A stretch of 6,609 bases of DNA from Balneolales bacterium (GTDB taxonomy: Bacteria > Bacteroidota > Rhodothermia > Balneolales > Natronogracilivirgulaceae), in assembly GCA_007120555.1 (NCBI GenBank), contig SKNL01000171.1:1-6609 (forward strand), in the 5' to 3' direction. Under the pieces are notes generated by a model, which ran no database searches, had not been told where the DNA came from, and worked only from the letters and a program-made list of their open reading frames with translations. Position numbers and translations under genes: made by a program. This document shows positions 1-5,817 of the stretch, one piece after another (the stretch's first letter is position 1; each line of letters opens with the position of its first letter).

Positions 1-1
1 C

Positions 2-1636
2 AGTTATGAGGGGCAGGAGCACAGCTGGATTGCCGGGTTTTACTGGACGATGGTGACCATGTCCACACTCGGGTTTGGTGATATCGTGTTTCACACCGAT
101 CTCGGCCGGGTTTTCTCTGCCGTTGTCCTGCTTACCGGGGTCGTTTTCCTGCTGGTCATGCTCCCGTTCACCTTCATTCAGTTCTTCTATGCCCCCTGGC
201 TGGAGGCGCAGGCCCAGGCACGCGCACCGCGCAAGCTGCCTGCAGAGACCAAAAATCATATCCTGATCACGAAATTCAACAGTGTGGCCATAGCGCTGAT
301 TGAGAAGCTGAAGGTATTTCATTACAGGTACTGGATTGTTGTTCCGGATCTTTCAGAGGCACTGGAAATCAGTGACATGGGTTACGAGGTGGTTCATGGC
401 AACGTGGATGATCCGGAAACGTGGAAAAAGCTCAGTGTGGAACAGGCCGCCTTGGTAGTTGCCAATGACAACGAGCGGGTAAATACCAACGTGACATTTA
501 CTATCCGTGAACTCACTGAGTCGGTTCCTATCATATCTTTTACCAACAGTGATGATGCGGTCGACATCTTGAAGCTTGCAGGCAGCAACCTGGTCCTGAA
601 TCTGTCTGAAATGATGGGACAGGCGCTTGTACGGCGGGTAGTGAGCGGCAGTGCACGGGTTCACGTGATAGGCCGTTTCCAGGAGTTGGTTATTGCAGAG
701 GCGCCAACCATGGAGACGCCTCTTGTTGGAAAAACACTCGCCGAAACCCGCATGAGGGAACTGACAGGGGTCAATATTGTCGGCATATGGGAGCGGGGAA
801 AGTACCAAATTGCCTCATCGGATACCCTGATCAAAGAGCAAAGCATACTGGTTCTTGTGGGAACGGTTGCCAATTTGCGCCGCTACGATGAACTTATGGG
901 AATTTATCACGCCACCGACGCTCCGGTCATCGTTCTCGGCGGTGGGAAAGTGGGAAATGTAGTTGCCCGGGCCCTGAAGGAACGCCAGATTCCTTTCAAA
1001 ATCATAGAACGGCGTGAAGAACTGGATACTTTTTCAGATCACTACATAGTGGGTGATGCAGCTGATTTCTCGATCCTTAAAGAAGCGGGTATCGATGATG
1101 CGCACACTGTGATCATCACACCGAACGAAGACGACACCAACATCTATCTGACCCTGTACTGCCGCCGGCTTCGTCCCGAAATCCAGATCATCTCCCGGGC
1201 AACGCTGGACCGGAACCTGCAGACGCTGCGCCGCGCCGGTGCCGATTTCAGCCTCTCCTATTCCACCATGGGAGCCAATGCCATCTTTAATTACCTGCAA
1301 AGCGGGGAGATGGTCATGCTTGCCGAAGGGCTTAACATATTCAAAGTGGATATGCCTGAAAAACTGTACGGCAAGAAGATTAACGATCTTGAACTTCGCG
1401 ACCGCACGGGATGCACCATTGTTGGAGTGGAAAAAGACGGAGAGATCACCCTGCAGCCGGAACCCGATTTTGTACTCAAAAAGGTGCAGAAAATAATACT
1501 TATCGGCACCCTGGAGTCCGAGAAGAGGTTCTGGAAGTATTATAGCAACGGCAAACCCTCGGAGGGACGAAGAAAGTTTTTCAGTAAACGCATGCAGAAA
1601 TCCATGAAACGTTCCCGTTTCCTTTCCAGTCGCTAG
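2..1636 (+). CDS. Two-TM potassium channel with tandem RCK (TrkA-N/TrkA-C) domains, 5'-partial
   Basis: This is the C-terminal 544 residues of a K+ channel. The frame is open from base 2, so the real start and first membrane helix lie upstream; the ATG at 50 is inside the pore helix and is not a start. Residues below count from that ATG. The selectivity filter TLGFGD (6-11, bases 65-82) follows a pore helix, then the inner helix (about 21-47). Cytoplasmic RCK1 spans about 69-280 (Rossmann lobe plus TrkA-C lobe) and RCK2 about 291-490. RCK2 keeps the nucleotide-binding GGGKVG (297-302) and an acidic residue after strand 2 (E320). In RCK1 the three glycines are replaced by K75, N77 and A80. A basic tail follows (about 500-528). 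The architecture resembles ligand-gated prokaryotic channels of the GsuK type, which assemble as tetramers with a gating ring; the ligand cannot be read from sequence. The family call is firm. The gene converges on the HiPIP block. Confidence 0.93.
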   Translation, partial: SYEGQEHSWIAGFYWTMVTMSTLGFGDIVFHTDLGRVFSAVVLLTGVVFLLVMLPFTFIQFFYAPWLEAQAQARAPRKLPAETKNHILITKFNSVAIALIEKLKVFHYRYWIVVPDLSEALEISDMGYEVVHGNVDDPETWKKLSVEQAALVVANDNERVNTNVTFTIRELTESVPIISFTNSDDAVDILKLAGSNLVLNLSEMMGQALVRRVVSGSARVHVIGRFQELVIAEAPTMETPLVGKTLAETRMRELTGVNIVGIWERGKYQIASSDTLIKEQSILVLVGTVANLRRYDELMGIYHATDAPVIVLGGGKVGNVVARALKERQIPFKIIERREELDTFSDHYIVGDAADFSILKEAGIDDAHTVIITPNEDDTNIYLTLYCRRLRPEIQIISRATLDRNLQTLRRAGADFSLSYSTMGANAIFNYLQSGEMVMLAEGLNIFKVDMPEKLYGKKINDLELRDRTGCTIVGVEKDGEITLQPEPDFVLKKVQKIILIGTLESEKRFWKYYSNGKPSEGRRKFFSKRMQKSMKRSRFLSSR

Positions 1637-1670
1637 CTGCCATCGTCAGCCGCTGGCTTGCCGATCAAAA

Positions 1671-1715
1671 TAAAAGCCTGTTGGAACATATTCACACTGT
1701 CGCAACAGGCTTTTA
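1671..1715. terminator. Bidirectional intrinsic terminator between converging genes
   Basis: Arms 1671-1683 (TAAAAGCCTGTTG) and 1703-1715 (CAACAGGCTTTTA) are perfectly complementary over 13 bp and enclose a 19-base loop. The GC part of the stem is flanked by A on one side and T on the other, so a short U-tract is made in either direction. It sits 35 bases after the channel stop and about 73 bases beyond the HiPIP stop on the other strand, where a shared terminator is expected. The loop is longer than usual and the U-tract is only four bases, so its strength is uncertain. Confidence 0.8.
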
Positions 1716-1788
1716 CAGATTATTTAGAGCAGAAACCCCGGTCTCAGGATTTCAAGGATTCAGATACTGCGGGAAAATGCGTACCAAA

Positions 1789-2160
1789 TCAGGACTGCGG
1801 GACCCATGAGACACACCATCCTGCAGGATGGACCGGACCGGCAAACAGGGTGCAGCCACCGCATTGCGGACCGTGCTGGTCATCAATCCAGTACTCGCAA
1901 TTGTCGCAGCGCTCTTCGGGGTTTGGCGTTTCAGCAACGTATTGCAATGTTTCGCGAAGCTGGATGTCGCTTTCGCTCAGACCGGAAAGATCGGCACAGG
2001 GGTCGGCAGCTTCCGTGGCTTCCTCACCATTGCCGCATCCTTTCAGGAATACACCGGCGCCGGCACCGGCAAGACCAAGCATGGAAAGTTTTCCTAAAAA
2101 TGCTTTTCTACTGATTGAATTATCTTTACTCATGGCTGAATTGTTTTGGTTTGGGTACAT
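1789..2160 (-). CDS. High-potential iron-sulfur protein (HiPIP) with Tat-like/lipoprotein-like export signal
   Basis: This is a small [4Fe-4S] electron carrier of 123 residues. The C-terminal third has the HiPIP pattern: cysteines 85 and 88 (CDNC), C103 in GCTLFAG, and C116 in GWCVSW, with aromatic residues near the cluster and the family's short C-terminal tail. C100, C55 and C42 are extra cysteines. The N-terminus carries SRKAFLG followed by a hydrophobic stretch (about 25-39), which resembles a Tat signal with RK in place of RR. That fits a protein exported after cofactor insertion. FLKGC ending at C42 could be a degenerate lipobox. Known HiPIPs pass electrons from a quinol-oxidising complex to terminal oxidases or photosynthetic centres; a respiratory role is the inference here. 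The second Met (base 2133, MSKDNS) is an equally plausible start, and neither has a Shine-Dalgarno sequence. The gene follows the small membrane protein by 15 bases and is probably cotranscribed with it. Confidence 0.92.
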   Translation of the reverse strand: MYPNQNNSAMSKDNSISRKAFLGKLSMLGLAGAGAGVFLKGCGNGEEATEAADPCADLSGLSESDIQLRETLQYVAETPNPEERCDNCEYWIDDQHGPQCGGCTLFAGPVHPAGWCVSWVPQS

Positions 2161-2175
2161 GTAAAATGGAATGAA

Positions 2176-2544
2176 TCACACGATAACACCTGTGATCAAT
2201 ATCACTAAGCTAATAATTAAAAGAATTAAACGGAAACGGGTCGAGAAATAGAACGGGCGGATCCAGAATCCGAAGCCCCAACGCCGCCGGACCAGCCATT
2301 CGTAATATTGCGACCGTTGCAGTGCCCCGAGGGCGATGGTGACGTGCCCGTGCAATATCGTGAGTGTTAGCGGGAAGGCGAACAGAAAAGTTCCCACATA
2401 CAGCCAGAATTCGGGGAAATCAAACCACAATCCGATGATCGCATAGGGCCAGGCGAACAGTATGAAGAGCGGAGGTGTCAGCAGGATATTGATCCAGCTG
2501 ATTCTCCGGAAATTCTGCTCGCTTAACTCTTTCCTGCTTGCCAT
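2176..2544 (-). CDS. Small three-helix integral membrane protein, function unknown
   Basis: I do not recognise a named family for this 122-residue protein. It has a short charged N-terminus (1-15), then three hydrophobic segments at about 16-41, 45-73 and 105-122, the last ending exactly at the C-terminus. Between helices 2 and 3 lies a basic, aromatic loop containing RSQYYEWL, RRRWG and IRPFYF. By the positive-inside rule this loop would face the cytoplasm, but the N-terminus is also basic, so the topology is not settled. It has no cysteine. Its only histidines are H65 and H67 (HGH) near the end of helix 2. The stop is 15 bases before the HiPIP start, so the two are very likely cotranscribed, which makes a role linked to the HiPIP possible. 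The composition is that of a real membrane protein. The ATG lies after an A-rich stretch without a Shine-Dalgarno sequence. Confidence 0.8.
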   Translation of the reverse strand: MASRKELSEQNFRRISWINILLTPPLFILFAWPYAIIGLWFDFPEFWLYVGTFLFAFPLTLTILHGHVTIALGALQRSQYYEWLVRRRWGFGFWIRPFYFSTRFRLILLIISLVILITGVIV

Positions 2545-2568
2545 GGTTGTCTTTTCAAGCGATGCTGC

Positions 2569-2625
2569 CGATTGCGTTGCTAACGCTTGCGTTGGCGTCG
2601 ATTGCGTTGCTATCGCATACGTTGC
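2569..2625. repeat. Imperfect 30-base direct repeat with competing hairpins in the M28 to membrane-protein gap
   Basis: The 14-base core CGATTGCGTTGCTA occurs at 2569-2582 and again at 2599-2612, giving a period of 30 bases, with partial similarity continuing after each core. In the first copy AACGC (2582-2586) can pair either with GCGTT at 2574-2578 or with GCGTT at 2589-2593, so two small hairpins exclude each other. The repeat fills most of the 81-base gap between the peptidase stop and the membrane-protein start. There is no stem followed by a U-tract. It may be a transcript-processing or weak attenuation element, or simply slippage-derived sequence. Confidence 0.6.
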
Positions 2626-4281
2626 TCAAAGCTGTGATGCATCTTCCAGCGCCCGTCTCCGCGCTTCCTCAAACTCGTCACCGGGTGTCCACTGCCGCAT
2701 TTCATCAGCATTTGCTATGCGCAGGGCGACATGGTAGATCAGTTTCAGGTCTTCCACCGCACCGGACAGGTCCCACCAGTCGTGGATACGGTCATGAACG
2801 GTATGGTATATCTTGTTGCGGTATTCGGCCACCTGCTCGTTGTAGTTGTCCGGCTTGTCTACGAACTGGGTGCCGGGGTTGGGGTACAGTGCAGGTACGC
2901 CGACCCGGGCGAAAGAAAAGTGGTCAGAGCGGTAATAGATACCCTGCTCCGGACGCGGATCCGGTTTGACGATCCGGCCGAGCCGTTCGGCTTCTTCGGC
3001 AAGGATCTCGTCGATGTCCGACCTGCCGTAACCGACTGCCACAAAATCTTTTGTTTCACCGAAGATGTTGGTGGCATCGAGGTTGATGTTGGCGGAGATC
3101 CTGCCGGCGTGCACCGGCGGATTTTCGGCAAAGTAGCGGGAGCCAAGCAGTCCGGATTCCTCGGCAGTCACGGAAACAAAATAGAGCGTGCGGCGGATCT
3201 CTTCCGGCTCCATCTGATAGAGCCGCGCCAGGTTGAGCATCAGGCTCACACCGCTGGCATTGTCCCATGCGCCGTTGAAGATGGAATCACCATCCACCGG
3301 ATCGCCAATGCCGAGATGGTCATGGTGTGCGGAGAATACCACGGCTTCATCGGCCAGTTCCGGATCTGACCCGGTGATTTTGCCAACCACGTTCTGTCCG
3401 GCGATATCGCGGTATACGGCATCCATGGACGCATCGATTCGCACACCGGTCAGGGGAATCGGCTCAAAATACGGGCTTTCGGCGGCATCCAGCATATCCT
3501 GCAGGTTGAGTCCGGCCATTTCAAACAGCTCGCGGCTGCGTTCGTGGGTCAGCCATCCGTTGAATTGTGTGGCAGGCTCCTCTTCCTCGAACACGAAGAG
3601 CCGTTCCCGGCTCCAGCTGTTGCGGACGACGTCCCATCCGTAGCCGGCCGTCTCGTCGGTGTGGATGATCAGCGCGCCAAGGGCGCCTTTTTCGGCGGCC
3701 TGTTCAAATTTGTAGGTCCAGCGTCCGTAGTAGAGACGGTTGCCGCCATCAAACCGGTCCTCATGGGTCACCGGGTTGAAATTTTTGAAAACAAGCACCT
3801 TTCCGGATACGTCCGCTCCCTTGAAGTCATCCCAGTCCTCTTCCGGTGCCTCAATGCCGTATCCGACATAGATCATTTCGGCATCACGCACGTCGACCGA
3901 CTGCTGCGTATGCGCCGGCCAGGCCATGGCATCGTCCAGGTAGGCCAGCGGGACCTGCTGGTTGTCCGATTGAAGCGACACGTTTACATTATGCGCAACT
4001 TGTCCCATCAGGGGCACATCCTGCGTGAAGGAGCCGTCCGTCATGCCGGGTTCAATGCCAAGATCTTCAAACTGGCTGATGACATAGGCCACCGTCATTT
4101 CTTCATACACGGTGCCGGGCGTGCGGCCGCCGAACTCATCGGATGCCAGGACTTCGACATGTTCCAGAATGTGCTGCTCGCTTATTGGCCCGGGCAGCAC
4201 GTCGCTGTTGTTGGTCGGACTGCAGGCGAGAGCACCTGACAGGATGGTGACGGTCAGGAGAGGGAAATGGATTTGTTTCAT
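2626..4281 (-). CDS. M28-family zinc aminopeptidase-type lipoprotein with inserted PA-like domain
   Basis: This is a 551-residue exported zinc peptidase of family M28. The N-terminus is a signal peptide ending at GALAC with C20 the likely lipidated residue, followed by a low-complexity linker. The catalytic domain is split. About 32-120 is its N-terminal part, including ASDEFGGRTPG, typical of the family. About 130-270 resembles a protease-associated insert (EKGALGALII). About 295-525 carries the metal site: H319 and D321 (SAHHDH), bridging D340 (DNASG), general base E374 and ligand E375 (TAEES), D402 (NLDA) and H454 (RSDHFSF). All expected ligands are present, so the enzyme should be active. 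M28 enzymes remove N-terminal residues from peptides; the specificity is not readable. The protein is probably anchored in the outer or inner membrane facing outward. It lies 51 bases downstream of alanine dehydrogenase, which suggests a role in peptide use. No Shine-Dalgarno sequence precedes the ATG. Confidence 0.93.
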   Translation of the reverse strand: MKQIHFPLLTVTILSGALACSPTNNSDVLPGPISEQHILEHVEVLASDEFGGRTPGTVYEEMTVAYVISQFEDLGIEPGMTDGSFTQDVPLMGQVAHNVNVSLQSDNQQVPLAYLDDAMAWPAHTQQSVDVRDAEMIYVGYGIEAPEEDWDDFKGADVSGKVLVFKNFNPVTHEDRFDGGNRLYYGRWTYKFEQAAEKGALGALIIHTDETAGYGWDVVRNSWSRERLFVFEEEEPATQFNGWLTHERSRELFEMAGLNLQDMLDAAESPYFEPIPLTGVRIDASMDAVYRDIAGQNVVGKITGSDPELADEAVVFSAHHDHLGIGDPVDGDSIFNGAWDNASGVSLMLNLARLYQMEPEEIRRTLYFVSVTAEESGLLGSRYFAENPPVHAGRISANINLDATNIFGETKDFVAVGYGRSDIDEILAEEAERLGRIVKPDPRPEQGIYYRSDHFSFARVGVPALYPNPGTQFVDKPDNYNEQVAEYRNKIYHTVHDRIHDWWDLSGAVEDLKLIYHVALRIANADEMRQWTPGDEFEEARRRALEDASQL

Positions 4282-4332
4282 TATTTTGGATTCTGTTTTT
4301 ATTTCAGTTTTAAGATTGGAAAGATCTGCGGC

Positions 4333-5553
4333 TCATATCCGGCTGGCAATCAGCATTTCGATATCGCGGTAGGGCATGTCGAAGAGCTGAGCGAGCGATT
4401 TTTTGGTCAGCTGGTTTTTGTAGACATAGGTGCCGTTGCGCAGACTGACATTGGTCCAGAGCGCCTCGCGCAGACCGCCTGCGTCACCGATATCCAGAAG
4501 GAAAGGTACCAGCAGGTTGTTCAGCGCTATGGTGGCCGTGCGGGCGACATTGGAGGGGATGTTCGGTACACAGTAATGCACCACCCCGCTCTCCATGTAT
4601 ACCGGATCGGAATGGGATGTGGTGCGGCTGGTCTCGATGCAGCCGCCCTGGTCGATGACCGCATCCACAATGACACTGCCGTCTTTCATGGTCTGGACCA
4701 TGGAGCGGGTGACCCAGCAGGGGGACCGGTGGCCTTCCACCATCGCCGCCCCGATCACCACATCGGCCACCTTGAGCGCCGAGGAGATGAACTGGTGCGT
4801 CGCCATGGCGGTGATGATACGGCGGTCGAGCGAATTCTCGAGGTGACGCAGCTGTGCCAGGTCGGTGTCCATCACAAACACCTGCGCTCCGTATCCGAGG
4901 GCGGTGCGCGCGGCATACTCGGCAATGATGCCGGCCCCCAGGATCACCACAGTGGCCGGCGGTACGCCCGAAATGCCGCCGAGCAGGATTCCGTGACCCT
5001 GCTGGTTGTTTTCAAGGTAGTGTGCCGCAATCTGGACCGACATGGATCCGGTTATCTCGTGCATCATGCGCACGATCGGAAAGCTGTTGTCGGGTGATTT
5101 GATGAATTCAAAACCGATGCCGGTGATATTCTTGCGGATGAGCTCCTTCAGGTAACCCTCTGTGGTGTTGCCCAGATGCAACGCGGAGATGATGGTCTGG
5201 TCCGGCTGAAGCAGTTCGTGCTCGCTTTCATCCGGCGGCGCCACTTTCAGGATGATTTCGGACTTCTTGTAAAGCTCTTCGGTGGACCAGACGATGGTGG
5301 CCCCGGCATCCGAGTACTCCTGATCGGTGAAACGCGCGTCTTCGCCGGCCCCGGCCTCGATATGGACTTCATGGCCATTGGCCTTCAGGTCTGCAACACC
5401 TCCCGGTGTGACCGCAAGCCGCCGCTCATCCTTGGAACGTTCCTTCGGTAATCCTATCTTCATGCTGACGCGCGAGCCGGTGTATTCTTCGGTCTTTTCC
5501 AGTGTCTTCAATCCGAACTGGTGCGCCACCTGATAGGGGTTCATTATTTCCAT
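4333..5553 (-). CDS. ald: Alanine dehydrogenase (NAD-dependent, Ald/PNT family)
   Basis: This cytoplasmic enzyme interconverts L-alanine with pyruvate and ammonia using NAD(H). Of its 406 residues, 31-406 match the usual length of about 370. MKIGLPKE at 31-38 corresponds to the normal start of the family. Catalytic and substrate residues by family alignment are R45 (ERRLAVTP), K103 (ILKVAPP), H127 (ALHLGNT) and D301 (IDQGGC). The NAD-binding Rossmann fold starts at about 201 with GAGIIA (206-211) and acidic D229 after strand 2. NIPSNVARTATIALNN (331-346) is the conserved C-terminal segment. The first 30 residues are an extension; similar extensions are common in Bacteroidota-type enzymes. Either M1 or M31 (base 5463) could be the true start, and neither has a Shine-Dalgarno sequence. 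A transhydrogenase alpha subunit is less likely because DQGGC and the family length favour alanine dehydrogenase. It is the first gene of the minus-strand block. Confidence 0.92.
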   Translation of the reverse strand: MEIMNPYQVAHQFGLKTLEKTEEYTGSRVSMKIGLPKERSKDERRLAVTPGGVADLKANGHEVHIEAGAGEDARFTDQEYSDAGATIVWSTEELYKKSEIILKVAPPDESEHELLQPDQTIISALHLGNTTEGYLKELIRKNITGIGFEFIKSPDNSFPIVRMMHEITGSMSVQIAAHYLENNQQGHGILLGGISGVPPATVVILGAGIIAEYAARTALGYGAQVFVMDTDLAQLRHLENSLDRRIITAMATHQFISSALKVADVVIGAAMVEGHRSPCWVTRSMVQTMKDGSVIVDAVIDQGGCIETSRTTSHSDPVYMESGVVHYCVPNIPSNVARTATIALNNLLVPFLLDIGDAGGLREALWTNVSLRNGTYVYKNQLTKKSLAQLFDMPYRDIEMLIASRI

Positions 5554-5589
5554 GTAGGTACCGGAGTATTCGTGGAAGGATCAAAACGA

Positions 5590-5598
5590 CAAATTATA
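5590..5598 (-). promoter_or_regulatory. Candidate -10/-7 element of the ald promoter
   Basis: Read on the minus strand these bases are TATAATTTG, which contains a perfect TATAAT and comes within one base of the Bacteroidota TAnnTTTG. It lies 37 bases before the ald ATG, directly after a nine-base T tract that could act as an upstream element. There is no clear TTG-type upstream box at the usual distance, so this is a modest call. Confidence 0.4.
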
Positions 5599-5623
5599 AA
5601 AAAAAATGATGAATTGGATGCCT

Positions 5624-5652
5624 TTTGATATCCGCGGTATCCTGTACCTTTG
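5624..5652 (+). promoter_or_regulatory. Bacteroidota-type promoter driving rsmA
   Basis: TTTG at 5624-5627 is followed after 17 bases by TACCTTTG at 5645-5652, an exact match to the TAnnTTTG -7 element of Bacteroidota sigma factors, with spacing inside the range reported for Flavobacterium. Transcription would begin a few bases after 5652, giving an rsmA leader of about 130 bases that includes the 18-base repeats. Nothing else in the leader looks like a stronger promoter. Confidence 0.6.
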
Positions 5653-5694
5653 CGCCATTGCAGACCGGCAAGATGATACGGATATTACGGCAAG

Positions 5695-5766
5695 CAGGTC
5701 CCGGCAAGCAAGCAGGCCCCGGCAAGAAAGCAGGCCCCGGTAATAAGACAGGCACTGGCAATACGG
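5695..5766. repeat. Four tandem copies of an 18-base repeat in the rsmA leader
   Basis: The units begin at 5695, 5713, 5731 and 5749. The first reads CAGGTCCCGGCAAGCAAG and the second CAGGCCCCGGCAAGAAAG; the third and fourth diverge progressively. The array ends 21 bases before the rsmA ATG. Eighteen is a multiple of three, so any frame through it stays open in phase: one frame repeats a QAGPGK-like unit, and the rsmA frame repeats KQAPA without an upstream start. It is most easily explained as replication-slippage sequence in an untranslated leader. A structural role in the mRNA is possible. Confidence 0.8.
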
Positions 5767-5787
5767 CCGGGGAACACATCCACACCT

Positions 5788-5817
5788 ATGAACATCAGAC
5801 CCACGAACATCAGACCC
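5788..5817 (+). repeat. 15-base tandem duplication at the rsmA start codon
   Basis: ATGAACATCAGACCC (5788-5802) is followed directly by ACGAACATCAGACCC (5803-5817). The only difference turns the second ATG into ACG. The encoded N-terminus is MNIRP-TNIRP before the conserved KKSLGQHF. Removing one copy would leave a normal RsmA N-terminus, so the duplication adds five residues to a tolerant region and leaves a single start codon. Confidence 0.85.

Larger units (their letters stand above)
5554..5787. other. Divergent intergenic region between ald and rsmA
   Basis: This 234-base stretch holds no convincing gene. The ald-proximal half is AT-rich with a run of nine A at 5598-5606 and contains candidate promoters for both directions. 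The rsmA-proximal half is GC-rich and carries an 18-base tandem repeat. An open frame crosses the repeats from an ATG at 5673 and runs more than 200 bases into rsmA in another frame; its protein is low-complexity and I do not regard it as a gene. Confidence 0.7.

Noticed and set aside
50..52. ATG at 50 as the start of the channel gene
   Set aside because: The frame is open back to base 2 and encodes the upstream pore-helix residues. Starting here would cut the pore helix, so the gene is truncated by the window edge.
1658..2164. + strand open frame of 168 codons opposite the HiPIP
   Set aside because: It begins inside the terminator region and runs antisense to the HiPIP. The protein is low-complexity with no plausible start signal.
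2731..4239. Two + strand open frames (212 and 231 codons) opposite the M28 peptidase
   Set aside because: Both are antisense to a peptidase with all catalytic residues intact and show no family motifs of their own.
4282..4332. Terminator or promoter between ald and the peptidase
   Set aside because: The 51 bases are AT-rich but contain no inverted repeat and no TAnnTTTG box on the minus strand, so I did not call a signal.
4267..5097. Long + strand open frame of 276 codons opposite ald
   Set aside because: It lies antisense to a clearly recognised alanine dehydrogenase and spans the gap to the peptidase gene. Its protein is His/Gly/Val/Asp-rich with no recognisable motif, as expected of a shadow frame in GC-rich coding DNA.
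5695..5766. CRISPR-like array
   Set aside because: The 18-base units are directly adjacent with no spacers and diverge steadily, so this is a simple tandem repeat. No cas genes are present.
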